The notes beneath the pieces were generated by a model. The model was not told the DNA's origin, did not search any database, and saw nothing but the letters and a program-made list of their open reading frames with translations. DNA of 64,000 bases from Caulobacter ginsengisoli (GTDB lineage: Bacteria > Pseudomonadota > Alphaproteobacteria > Caulobacterales > Caulobacteraceae): assembly GCF_030814835.1 (NCBI RefSeq), contig NZ_JAUSVS010000008.1, positions 62,001-126,000 of the forward strand, read 5' to 3'. Each line of letters begins with the position of its first letter. Position 1 is the first letter of the stretch. Made by a program: the position numbers and the translations under genes. Positions 8,353 through 16,360 of this stretch are shown one piece after another.

Positions 8353-9996
8353 ATGGCGCTCAACAGGCGCACATTGTTCCTGACTGGCGCCGCTTTCCTG
8401 GCCGCCACGCCCGCCTTCGCGGCCGGGCCGGAAGTGCTGACGCCCTGGGACGAGAAGATCTACCGCGCCGCCTTCGCCGCCGCCGAGCAGGGCGATTTCG
8501 AGTCCGCCGAGAACGCCCTGAGCAAGGTCAAGGACCGCCTGCTGGTCGGCCAGGTCATGCTGGCCAAGCTGATGCATCCCAGCGCCTACCGCGCCAGCTA
8601 TGACGACCTGGCCGAGTGGCTGGAGGACTATTCCGACCAGGCCGGCGCCGAGCGGGTCTACGCCCTGGCCGTGCGCCGCCGCCGGACCAATGGCGACCAG
8701 CCCAGGACCCCGCCCTTCCTGACCGCCGCCGCCGGCTGGCAGCGGGTCGAGAGCGCCGCCACGGCGGCCGGGGCTGGGACCACCAGCGCCGACCGCTCGT
8801 TCCGGGCTCGCGACGCCTACTATTCCGGCGATGTGCCCAGGGCCCTGACCCTGGCCAGCGCTTGTGGCGAGGACTGGATCGTCGGCCTCGCCTGCTACCG
8901 CCTGCAGCGCTTCGAAGAGGCGGCCACGGCCTTCCGGCGCGTGGCTGGCGACGAAGGCAATGACGAGTGGCTGCGCTCGGGGGCCCATTTCTGGACCGCC
9001 CGGTCCCTGGCCTCCGGCAACGCCGACCCAGGCGACGTGATCGAGTCCCTGCGCGCCGCCGCCCGCACGCCCTGGACCTTCTACGGCATGATTTCGGAGC
9101 GCAAGCTCGCCCTCTGGGGCGAAAAGCTGAGCTTCGCCACGCCCAGCCGGTTCAACCCGCTGCTGATCCGCGCCTCGGCAACCTGCGCGCCCGAACCGGT
9201 CCCCGCGCCCGGCCTTGGCCTCATCAAGTCCAGCCCCAGGGCCCGCCGCGCCGCCGCGCTGATGCAGGTCGGCCGGCCCGTCGACGCTGGGCAGGAGCTG
9301 CGCATCGGCCTGGCGCTCGCCGACACCGACAAGGCCCGCCGCGAGTGGCGGGCCCTGATCCTGGCCCTCAACGCCCCGATCACCTCCGACGCCGACCGGC
9401 CCAGGCCGACCCCGGCAACTCCGGGCGCCGGCCGCAAGCCGCGCAAGTCGGGCCCGGAGGAGTACGCCGCGCCGGAGCTCTGGCCGGACGGCGGGTTCAC
9501 ACTCAACAAGGCGCTGGTCTATGCGCTGGTCCGCAAGGAGAGCGGCTTCAACCCCTTCGCCGTTTCCAACGCCGGGGCGGTGGGCATGATGCAGCTGCTG
9601 CCGGCCTCGGCGGCGCGGGCGGCCGGCGACGACAACCTGCTGACCAACATCCTGCCGCTGTTCGACGGGCCCACCAACCTCAGGATCGGCCAGGACTATT
9701 TCACCTGGCTGATGGAGCGGGGCCTGGGCGGCGGTCCGGCCGGCTATGACGTGCTGCGGGCGGTGGCGGCCTACAACGCCGGGGCCGGCACGGTGCTCAA
9801 TACGCTCAAGAAGTTCGGCTCCGACACCGACAGCCTGCTGCTGATCGAGAGCCTGCCCGCCCTGCAGACCCGCGACTATGTCGAGAAGGTCGTGGCCGGC
9901 TACTGGGCCTACCGCCGCAAGTTCGGCGAATCGACCGCCACCCTGGACGCCGCGGCCCGGGGCGAGAAGCTCATCGACATCCGCATCGACCGCTAG
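8353..9996 (+). CDS. Soluble lytic murein transglycosylase (GH23, Slt-type)
   Basis: A 547-residue periplasmic enzyme that cleaves the MurNAc-GlcNAc bond of peptidoglycan. A signal peptide (RRTLFLTGAAFLAATPAFA) precedes a long helical superhelical domain of TPR-like repeats, and the catalytic SLT domain is at the C-terminus. RKESGFNPFAVSNAGAVGMM carries the general acid Glu near residue 396, and AYNAGAGTV is the second family signature. The start at 8353 has GGAGAGGG upstream. Its stop overlaps that of the convergent glycosyltransferase. Confidence 0.95.
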   Translation: MALNRRTLFLTGAAFLAATPAFAAGPEVLTPWDEKIYRAAFAAAEQGDFESAENALSKVKDRLLVGQVMLAKLMHPSAYRASYDDLAEWLEDYSDQAGAERVYALAVRRRRTNGDQPRTPPFLTAAAGWQRVESAATAAGAGTTSADRSFRARDAYYSGDVPRALTLASACGEDWIVGLACYRLQRFEEAATAFRRVAGDEGNDEWLRSGAHFWTARSLASGNADPGDVIESLRAAARTPWTFYGMISERKLALWGEKLSFATPSRFNPLLIRASATCAPEPVPAPGLGLIKSSPRARRAAALMQVGRPVDAGQELRIGLALADTDKARREWRALILALNAPITSDADRPRPTPATPGAGRKPRKSGPEEYAAPELWPDGGFTLNKALVYALVRKESGFNPFAVSNAGAVGMMQLLPASAARAAGDDNLLTNILPLFDGPTNLRIGQDYFTWLMERGLGGGPAGYDVLRAVAAYNAGAGTVLNTLKKFGSDTDSLLLIESLPALQTRDYVEKVVAGYWAYRRKFGESTATLDAAARGEKLIDIRIDR

Positions 9997-10481
9997 ATCA
10001 GCTTCACCGGCAGCCGGGTCAGTTGGCCGGAGCCCAGCCGCAGCGGCCCGGTCGCGAAGCTTCCGCCAGCCTTCAGAAGCTCCCGGGGAACCAGCAGTCC
10101 CAGGCCATGCAGCGCCGCCCCTTCGCCGCCCAGCATGCCCAGCAGGCCGCCGCCGCGAAACCAGCCGGCCTTCAGCGGCCGCGCCGACAGGTGGGCGGCC
10201 ACCGCCTCCTCCCAACCCGGCGAGAGCCGCCGTCCCGCCGGCAGGATCAGCAGCCAGTCGCCCTTGGTCGCCGCACAGCCCTCGGCCACCCGCCGGGCCA
10301 GGGTCGTCCTGACGATGCGCGCGCCGGCGTCGTCGGCCAGCTCCAGCGTGGCGTCGGTCGAGCCGCCATCGGCCACCACCACCTCGCGCACCAAGCCATC
10401 GACGGCCGCCGTCACCAGCGGGGTCAGGGTGGCGGCCAGCGCCCGCGCATCGTTGAAGGTCGTCACCACTACCGAGATCAT
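9993..10481 (-). CDS. Small glycosyltransferase family 2-like protein
   Basis: The 162-residue protein keeps the start of a GT-A fold: ISVVVTTFNDARAL (strand and nucleotide loop) and EVVVADGGSTDATLELA (the acidic sugar-nucleotide motif). The family usually runs 220-350 residues. The part that normally carries the DxD and acceptor region is short, ending in GMLGGEGAALHGLGLLVPRELL, so it resembles compact GT2 proteins. Activity is uncertain. Its stop overlaps the transglycosylase stop by 4 nt on the opposite strand. Confidence 0.75.
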   Translation of the reverse strand: MISVVVTTFNDARALAATLTPLVTAAVDGLVREVVVADGGSTDATLELADDAGARIVRTTLARRVAEGCAATKGDWLLILPAGRRLSPGWEEAVAAHLSARPLKAGWFRGGGLLGMLGGEGAALHGLGLLVPRELLKAGGSFATGPLRLGSGQLTRLPVKLI

Positions 10482-10516
10482 CGGCCCATCAAGCCGCCCC
10501 GGCCTTGGGGGTCAAG

Positions 10517-12022
10517 CTATCCGGTGGCTCCGGCCCGGCGCTGCTCCAAAGCCTCGCGGATCAGTTCGTGGTCCTTACGGGTCCGCCGGTAGCCCAGCAG
10601 GATCACCACCGCCACGCCGGTGATCACCGAGGCGCCCGGCCCATAGGCCAGGCCCAGATTGCGGATCGTCTCGGCCGGCACGGCGACCACCAGGGCCTTG
10701 CCGGCGGCGTCGAGGCCGTGCGGGAAGCCGATGACGTCCAGGATCAGGCCGCCGAGCATGGCGCCCAGCCCTGTCGAAGCCTTGGCCGCCAGGCTGATGC
10801 CGGCGAAGAACAGACCCTCGCGCCGGGCCCCGAACATGTGCTCATGCTCGTCGGCGGCGTCGGCCATCATCGACTGGAAGCCGATCAGCGCCATGCTGAT
10901 CCCGACGCCGGACACGGCGGCGAAGATCGACAACAGCAGCACCGCCGATCCGGGCGGCAATAGTCCGCTGACCTGCAGCGCCGCCGGCGCCAACTGGCAG
11001 AGGCCGACCAGGAAGACGCCGGTCAGCGCCACGACCCGCTTCTCCACGACCTGGGTCAGGCCCGCCGCCAGGAACACACCCAGGAAGATGCCGACCAGCC
11101 CCACCAGGGTGACGAGCAGGATGGCCGAGGTCGGCAGCTTCCAGAAGTAGGTGTTGGCGTGCAGGGTCAGGGCGGCGGCCGTGCCCATTGAGATGAACAG
11201 CACCAGGCAGCCGATGAACAACACCCGGAACGAGGGGTTGCGGAACACCTCGGCCACTTCGGCCAGGAAGCTGGCCAGGCTGGTGGTCTGGCCCGGTGCG
11301 GCGGCGTGCAGGCGACCGCGGGCGCTGAGGGTGCCGAAGCTGCTCAGAGCCGCTCCGGCCAGGATCACCGCGCCGCAACTCCAGGCAAAGGGCGGATAGG
11401 CCTCGCGATGGGTCTGTCCGCCGATCCCCTTCATGAAGACGCCATAGGCCAGGAAGGCGGCGGCGAAGGTTCCCAGGACGGTGAACAGCACCCGGGCTGC
11501 GACGATCGTCGAGCGCTCGCGATAGTCGTCCGAAAGCTCGGCCCCAAGAGCGATATAGGGCACCTGGAAGGCCGAGATGCAAAACCGGACCACCAGGATC
11601 AGGGTCAGGGCGTAGGCGAAGAGGGCCCAGCCTCCCAGCCCCACCGGTATCGAGAACAGCAGGCCAAAGCCCACCACCAGCGGCACGGCGCTGGCGATCA
11701 TCCAGGGGTGGCGCCGGCCGTGCCTTGAGCGGCTGTTGTCGGAGAGCGAACCGACCAGGGGATCGACAAAGGAATCCACCACCAGGGCAACGCCAAGCGC
11801 CAGGCCCGCCAGCGAGCCGGACATGCCGCAGACCACCGTCAGGTAGAACAGCAGCAGATAGCTGAGGGCGAAGACGGCGGTGTCTTGCACCAGCGCCCCG
11901 GAGCCATAGACGGTGAGCATGCCCAGGCCCAGCTTGCGGCCACGGGCGGTGTGGTTGGCGCTGGGGTCGGTTGGTGGCGGAGCGAGGGGGTTAAGCGGGG
12001 TATCGACGATTTCAATAGTCAA
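10517..12022 (-). CDS. MFS transporter of the GPH (glycoside-pentoside-hexuronide:cation symporter) type
   Basis: A protein of about 501 residues with twelve predicted helices. The typical GPH signature follows helix 2: DSFVDPLVGSLSDNSRSRHGRRHPWM. It probably moves a sugar or glycoside with a cation; some Caulobacterales members are annotated only as MFS. No ATG fits the N-terminus. I prefer the TTG at 12022 (LTIEIVDTP), which has GGGGG 9 nt upstream; another TTG at 12100 would add 26 residues. The gene stands alone between a glycosyltransferase and an SRPBCC gene. Confidence 0.87.
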   Translation of the reverse strand: MTIEIVDTPLNPLAPPPTDPSANHTARGRKLGLGMLTVYGSGALVQDTAVFALSYLLLFYLTVVCGMSGSLAGLALGVALVVDSFVDPLVGSLSDNSRSRHGRRHPWMIASAVPLVVGFGLLFSIPVGLGGWALFAYALTLILVVRFCISAFQVPYIALGAELSDDYRERSTIVAARVLFTVLGTFAAAFLAYGVFMKGIGGQTHREAYPPFAWSCGAVILAGAALSSFGTLSARGRLHAAAPGQTTSLASFLAEVAEVFRNPSFRVLFIGCLVLFISMGTAAALTLHANTYFWKLPTSAILLVTLVGLVGIFLGVFLAAGLTQVVEKRVVALTGVFLVGLCQLAPAALQVSGLLPPGSAVLLLSIFAAVSGVGISMALIGFQSMMADAADEHEHMFGARREGLFFAGISLAAKASTGLGAMLGGLILDVIGFPHGLDAAGKALVVAVPAETIRNLGLAYGPGASVITGVAVVILLGYRRTRKDHELIREALEQRRAGATG

Positions 12023-12121
12023 AGATGGGTTCCCCCGGGACGCTCGTTGGCTGGCCCCATCGCCTATCCATAGAAGGCTGCGGGGCGGACGCCAGAGCAA
12101 ACTGACGCCCTTGACCTCAGG

Positions 12122-12544
12122 TCAGTCCAGCCCTCCGTGCGGCGCGCCGGTCCCGGTCTCCAGATAGCGCTGCAGGCTGAACAGATACTGCGCCCAGCCC
12201 GTGGTGGTCCGGGCATAGGCCTCGTCCGCCGCCGCCCAGCCGCGGTGGGAGAAGGCGATGACGCTGGCCTCTCCCGCGTCCTCCAGGTCGAACTCGATCC
12301 AGGTCCCCCGCCAGCCGGGCAGGTTGGAGTCCAGCACCCGCCAGACCAGCCGGCCCGGCGGCTCCAGCGCCTCGACCCCCAGCCGGGTGACCCGGCTGCC
12401 GGCGAAGAAGCGGACCTCGCCGCCGCCGGCGTCGAGATCGGCGTCCCGGGTCCACCATTGCCGGACATCCGCGCCGGTGGTCAGGGCGCTGTGGACCCAG
12501 GCGCGCGGGGCCGGGACCGTCAGGCGGTGCAGGATGTCCGGCAT
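12122..12544 (-). CDS. SRPBCC / AHSA1-like small ligand-binding protein
   Basis: The 140-residue protein fits the START-like helix-grip fold: LHRLTVPAPRAWVHSALTT at the start, then VRQWW, GGEVRFF and LVWRVLDSNLPGW strands, and a long C-terminal helix (GWAQYLFSLQRYLETG). Members bind hydrophobic ligands or act as cyclases or co-chaperones; the function here cannot be told. It starts 4 nt after the stop of the upstream GST gene, so the two are likely co-transcribed. Confidence 0.8.
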   Translation of the reverse strand: MPDILHRLTVPAPRAWVHSALTTGADVRQWWTRDADLDAGGGEVRFFAGSRVTRLGVEALEPPGRLVWRVLDSNLPGWRGTWIEFDLEDAGEASVIAFSHRGWAAADEAYARTTTGWAQYLFSLQRYLETGTGAPHGGLD

Positions 12545-12548
12545 GGCC

Positions 12549-13202
12549 TCAGGCGGCCAGAGCCGCCACCCGCTCCCAGGTGGTCGCGCCCATGCTGGGC
12601 CGGGCGTTCATCCGCGCCAGCCAGGCCGCCAGGTTGGGCCGCCCCTCGGTCAGCGGGCCCCATTCGGGCATTTCCTGGAAGAAATCGACCTGCGGCGCGA
12701 TCAGCAGATCGGCCAGGGAGAGCGTCTCGCCGGCGAAGAAGGCCTGGTCGCCCAGCGCCCGCGACAGCTCGGCGAACACCGCCTGGGCCCTGGGCATGGC
12801 CTCGGCGATGGCGGCCTCGTCGGGGGTCAGCCCCATCAGGCGCGGCCCGATCACCCGCTGGAAGCCGATGACATTGTTGACGCCCTGGAAGAGATACCAG
12901 TCGCTGACATTCATCATCTGATCCATGCGCGCCGCCGCCTTGGGATCGGCCGGCGTCAGGGCGGGCCCCGGCAGCACCCGGTCGAGATAGCGCAGGATGG
13001 CCTGGGTCTCGTAGAGCAGGAAGCCGTCGTGCTCGAGCACGGGAATGCGGCCGAAGGGATGGCGGGCCAGGTGCTCGGCCGCCTTCATGCCGCCGGGCGG
13101 GACCAGGTTGAACCGGCAGGCGGCCCCCTTTTCGGCCAGGGTGGCCAGGACGGCGCGCCCGAATGGGCTGCCGGGAATGCTGTGCAGGATGAATTCGCTC
13201 AC
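12549..13202 (-). CDS. Glutathione S-transferase
   Basis: A canonical GST of 217 residues. The N-terminal thioredoxin domain has SIPGSPFGRAV at the catalytic position, FGRIPVLEHDG (cis-Pro) and YETQAILRYLDR (glutathione-binding). The helical C-domain carries LSLADLLIAPQVDFF. The start is GTG at 13202, set by GGAG 7 nt upstream. The dyad at 13219-13234 lies directly upstream, and the SRPBCC gene follows closely. It is probably cytosolic detoxification; the substrate is unknown. Confidence 0.92.
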   Translation of the reverse strand: MSEFILHSIPGSPFGRAVLATLAEKGAACRFNLVPPGGMKAAEHLARHPFGRIPVLEHDGFLLYETQAILRYLDRVLPGPALTPADPKAAARMDQMMNVSDWYLFQGVNNVIGFQRVIGPRLMGLTPDEAAIAEAMPRAQAVFAELSRALGDQAFFAGETLSLADLLIAPQVDFFQEMPEWGPLTEGRPNLAAWLARMNARPSMGATTWERVAALAA

Positions 13203-13218
13203 GGCTGATCTCCATTGC

Positions 13219-13234
13219 GTTAGCCTGCGCTAAC
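13219..13234. promoter_or_regulatory. Perfect dyad GTTAGC-N4-GCTAAC upstream of the GST operon
   Basis: GTTAGCCTGCGCTAAC has perfect 6-bp arms around CTGC and starts 17 nt upstream of the GST start codon. The size fits a TetR- or MarR-type repressor site controlling the GST/SRPBCC pair. It is also 48 nt from the LexA box of the divergent gene. No dedicated regulator gene is adjacent. Confidence 0.45.
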
Positions 13235-13281
13235 CGTAAGCCATTGCTGACGCTTTCGTCAAGCCCGTGATGTAGGCGAAT

Positions 13282-13296
13282 GTTCTTGTTTTGTTC
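13282..13296 (+). promoter_or_regulatory. LexA (SOS) box, GTTC-N7-GTTC
   Basis: GTTCTTGTTTTGTTC matches the alphaproteobacterial LexA consensus GTTC-N7-GTTC exactly. It ends 22 nt before the ATG at 13319 of the radical SAM gene, where it would overlap the core promoter or the transcript start. Confidence 0.8.
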
Positions 13297-13318
13297 ATAT
13301 GATGGGCGATACTGGGCC

Positions 13319-14458
13319 ATGGCCTCCAATCCCGTTCCCGCCCGCGGCCGCGGCGCGCGCAGCAACGCCAGCGGCCGCTTTGAATCCCACGTCAACGAGG
13401 GCTTCGACGACGGCTGGACCGACGATGACGCCGAGCCCGTCCAGCTGCAGACCACGGTCACGCCTGAAAAGGCCAAGACCATCATCTCCAAGAACGACAG
13501 CCCCGACGTCGGCTTTTCCCGTTCGATTAATCCCTACCGGGGGTGCGAGCACGGTTGCATCTACTGCTACGCCCGCCCGGCCCACGCCTATATGGGCCTC
13601 TCGCCGGGCCTCGATTTTGAATCAAAGTTGTTCTTCAAGCCCGGCGCCGCCAGGCTGCTTGAAAAGGAGCTGGCCGCGCCCCGCTACGCGCCGGCGGTCA
13701 TCCATATCGGCGGCAATACCGATCCCTACCAGCCGCAGGAGCGGCGGCTGAAGGTCACCCGCGAGGTGATCGAGGTGCTCAGCCGCTTCAACCACCCCTT
13801 CTCGATCATCACCAAGTCGGCCCTGATCCTGCGCGACCTGGACCTGCTGGCCCCGATGGCCGAGCGTGGCCTGGTCCGGGTCGCCGTCTCGATCACCACC
13901 CTGGACCGCGCCCTGGCCCGCAGCATGGAGCCCCGGGCCGCCACGCCCGAACGCCGGGTCCAGGCGGTCAAGGCGCTAAGCCAGGCGGGCGTGCCGGTCG
14001 CGGTCATGGCCGCCCCGATGATCCCCGGCCTCAACGATCACGAGCTGGAGGCCATCCTGGAACGGTCGGCCCAGGCCGGCGCCCGCTCGGCCGGCTATGT
14101 GGTGCTGAGGCTGCCTCGGGAGATCAAGGACCTCTTCAAGGAGTGGCTGGAGACCGACCACCCCGACCGGGCCCGCAAGGTGATGTCCCTGGTCCGCCAG
14201 ATGCGCGGCGGCAAGGACTACGACGCCGAATGGGGCAAGCGCATGCGCGGCGACGGCCCCATCGCCGAGTTGCTGTCAAAGCGGTTCGCGGTGGCCAAGA
14301 AGCGGCTGGGCCTGGATACGCCGATGCCCCGCCTGGAGACCGGGTTGTTCCGGGTGCCCGGGCGGCTGGGGGCGCAGCTGGACCTGTTCGGCGGTCTGGC
14401 GAGCGAGGCGGCCGCGCCGTTGCCGACGGTGGGGTTTGGAAGTCTGGGGCCGCAATGA
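13319..14458 (+). CDS. PA0069 / Rv2578c-family radical SAM protein, predicted SOS-induced
   Basis: A 379-residue radical SAM enzyme. The cluster motif CEHGCIYCYARP (Cx3Cx2C) binds the 4Fe-4S/SAM, with NPYRGC just before it, followed by GGNTDPYQP and SIITKSALILRDLDLL. The family is related to the spore photoproduct lyase/DNA-repair branch, but its reaction is not established. I start at the ATG at 13319 rather than 13280, because the earlier start would place the LexA box inside the gene. The SOS box supports a role in DNA damage (inference). Confidence 0.9.
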   Translation: MASNPVPARGRGARSNASGRFESHVNEGFDDGWTDDDAEPVQLQTTVTPEKAKTIISKNDSPDVGFSRSINPYRGCEHGCIYCYARPAHAYMGLSPGLDFESKLFFKPGAARLLEKELAAPRYAPAVIHIGGNTDPYQPQERRLKVTREVIEVLSRFNHPFSIITKSALILRDLDLLAPMAERGLVRVAVSITTLDRALARSMEPRAATPERRVQAVKALSQAGVPVAVMAAPMIPGLNDHELEAILERSAQAGARSAGYVVLRLPREIKDLFKEWLETDHPDRARKVMSLVRQMRGGKDYDAEWGKRMRGDGPIAELLSKRFAVAKKRLGLDTPMPRLETGLFRVPGRLGAQLDLFGGLASEAAAPLPTVGFGSLGPQ

Positions 14459-14473
14459 AGCAGGCTGGCGGAC

Positions 14474-14884
14474 CTACCGACCCGTCGAACCGGCGTGTTG
14501 CGAACGGAAGCGCGGATCGACCGGGACGGCGCAGCCTTTCAGCCGCACGCGGCATTCCTTGGGGTCGACCAGGTCGGCGACGCAGGCTGACAGCGAATAG
14601 GGATAGACGCGGCCGCCGGCCTCGCAGCGGTCGAGTTGCACCCATAGCGAAATATACTCGCCCTGGTCGGTGCGCGAGTTGAGCAGCAGGGCGCCGCCGC
14701 CGTGGCTCAGATGCTCGGCCCTGGCGACGCTGACGGGCCGGCTGGCCCCTTCGACCGTCAGGCCGATGTCGGTGATCCGCCCCGACCAGCCCTCGTCGCT
14801 GGCCAAGGTCATCGGCAACAGCCGGGGCGCGGTGGTGGCGCAGGCCGCCAGCAGGATGACGCCCAGGAGTCCCAACCTGGTCAT
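14474..14884 (-). CDS. Small predicted lipoprotein
   Basis: A 136-residue protein whose leader, MTRLGLLGVILLAACATT, contains a lipobox (LLAAC) with Cys at 16. It should therefore be lipid-anchored after export. The rest has several Cys (DRCEAGG, SACVADL, KECRVRLKGC) that may form disulfides in the periplasm. No family recognised. It begins 5 nt after the stop of the upstream DUF2214-like membrane gene, which suggests an operon. Confidence 0.7.
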   Translation of the reverse strand: MTRLGLLGVILLAACATTAPRLLPMTLASDEGWSGRITDIGLTVEGASRPVSVARAEHLSHGGGALLLNSRTDQGEYISLWVQLDRCEAGGRVYPYSLSACVADLVDPKECRVRLKGCAVPVDPRFRSQHAGSTGR

Positions 14885-14889
14885 CCGCC

Positions 14890-15327
14890 TCAAAACCCAC
14901 CCAGCCCCCGCGCCATCGCCGCCGCGAACGCCGGCAGCAGGGCGAACAGCAGCACCTGGATCCACAGCAACCGCCGCACCCCGGCGACCTCGCTGTCGCT
15001 GGGCGCCACCCCCGCCTTGCGCCAGCGCAGATAGGCGACGGTCGGGGGCGCCGAGAGCAGGCCGATCACGACGAACGTGGCGATCTTCGCCCAGAAGAAT
15101 TCATTGTGCGAATAATAGAGCCAGCCCTTGGCCGCCATCGTCGCCCGGGCAAAGCCGACGACCAGGATCAGTCCGGCCAGGATGCCGTACCAAAGGTCGA
15201 TCGCCGCGACCCGCCGCACGGCCGCCGCGTCCAGTCCCCGGCGCACCAGGACCAGTTCACTGACCAGGACACCGAACAGCGCAAAGATCGCCAGGTGGTG
15301 GGCTATCGCCAGGCCAAGGTCGAGCAT
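14890..15327 (-). CDS. DUF2214-family integral membrane protein
   Basis: A 145-residue protein with four predicted helices: AIAHHLAIFALFGVLVSEL, the GILAGLILVVGFARA region, KIATFVVIGLLSAPPTVAYL and LLWIQVLLFALLPAFAAAM. The pattern HH, then GWLYYSHNEFFWAK, is typical of DUF2214, whose role is unknown. The start at 15327 has TTGGAG upstream. It leads a two-gene operon with the lipoprotein and is divergent from the DUF1206 gene. Confidence 0.8.
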   Translation of the reverse strand: MLDLGLAIAHHLAIFALFGVLVSELVLVRRGLDAAAVRRVAAIDLWYGILAGLILVVGFARATMAAKGWLYYSHNEFFWAKIATFVVIGLLSAPPTVAYLRWRKAGVAPSDSEVAGVRRLLWIQVLLFALLPAFAAAMARGLGGF

Positions 15328-15449
15328 GGGCGGTGACTCCAAGGATTTCGCCGCCCGCAGATTGGACCGATCGGAGGTCGGTCCCAAACCATAAATCCGC
15401 GTTCGCCCAAGCATTTGAACTTAAAGGCCGTCTCGATGGTTACAGCGCC

Positions 15450-16352
15450 ATGCCCACGGACGTCCCCTACCCTACCGATACGACGCCGTGGTCCGCGCCC
15501 CGGCCCTGGCCGATTCTGATCGCCATGACCGCCCGCGTCGGCTATGCGGCGCGCGCGTCGGTTTATCTGAGCATTGGCGCGGTGGCGCTGCTGGCCGCGT
15601 TCCGCGTCTCGCCGCATGCCGTGGGCGCCCTGGCGGCGCTGGAGGCCTGGGGCGAGTGGCCGCCGGGCCTGGCCCTGCTGTGGATCGCCGGCCTGGGCCT
15701 CTACGCCTTCGCCGTCTGGCGCGGCCTACAGGTGTTTGCCGACATCGACAGGCTGGGCAATGGCCGGGGCGCCCTGATCGAACGCGCCGGCAAGGCGGTC
15801 AGCGGGCTGATCTATGCGGCGCTGGGCCTCTCGGTCTTCGGGCTGATCGACGCCATGCAGGACCTCCACCAGTTCGACGACCAGGCCCGGACCCAGGCCT
15901 GGCTGACCCAGGTGCTGGCGCAGTCCTGGGGCCGGCCGGCGGTGGTCATGCTGGGCCTGATCATGGTCGGCGGCGGGTTCGGCAATGCGGTCCGGTCCGG
16001 GGTCAGCGACTTTTCCCGCAGCCTGAACTGCCGCAAGCAGTTGGCCGACTGCGCCGAGGTCCTGGCCCGCTGGGGCTATTTCTGCCGGGGCGTGGCGCTG
16101 CTGGTGGCGGGCGTGGCCGTGACCCTGGCCGGCTGGCGCGCCGACGCGACCGCCGCCGACGGCCTGGGCGGGGCGCTCGAGCAGATGAAGGCCCTGCCGT
16201 TTGGCCACGCCATCCTGGCCTTCGTCGCCCTGGGCCTGATCGCCTTCGGCTTTTTCGGGCTGATCAAGTCGGGGTTTCGCGAGTTGAACATGGTCAACCG
16301 GCCTTCGCGGTCGGAAAAATCAGCGGGACCAGAGCCGCAAATTTCCGCTTGA
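15450..16352 (+). CDS. DUF1206-family membrane protein
   Basis: A 300-residue protein built from three repeats of a two-helix unit, with ARVGYAARASVYLSIG, RAGKAVSGLIYAALGLSVFG and ARWGYFCRGVALLVAG beginning successive repeats. This repeat form matches DUF1206, a family of unknown function in the inner membrane. The ATG at 15450 (MPTDVPYPT) is preferred; no strong ribosome binding site is visible and the ATG at 15525 is a possible alternative. It converges on hipA, 8 nt away. Confidence 0.8.
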   Translation: MPTDVPYPTDTTPWSAPRPWPILIAMTARVGYAARASVYLSIGAVALLAAFRVSPHAVGALAALEAWGEWPPGLALLWIAGLGLYAFAVWRGLQVFADIDRLGNGRGALIERAGKAVSGLIYAALGLSVFGLIDAMQDLHQFDDQARTQAWLTQVLAQSWGRPAVVMLGLIMVGGGFGNAVRSGVSDFSRSLNCRKQLADCAEVLARWGYFCRGVALLVAGVAVTLAGWRADATAADGLGGALEQMKALPFGHAILAFVALGLIAFGFFGLIKSGFRELNMVNRPSRSEKSAGPEPQISA

Positions 16353-16360
16353 TCGCCGCC

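Noticed and set aside
8272..10215. A 647-codon open frame antisense to the lytic transglycosylase
   Set aside because: Low-complexity composition and complete overlap with a well-supported enzyme gene; a shadow frame.
9993..10481. Reading the short glycosyltransferase as a pseudogene
   Set aside because: The frame is intact from a good start to its stop and has normal codon use; compact GT2-like proteins exist, so I keep it as a gene with uncertain activity.
13280..13318. An earlier ATG for the radical SAM gene
   Set aside because: It would put the LexA box inside the coding sequence, and the added residues do not resemble the family.
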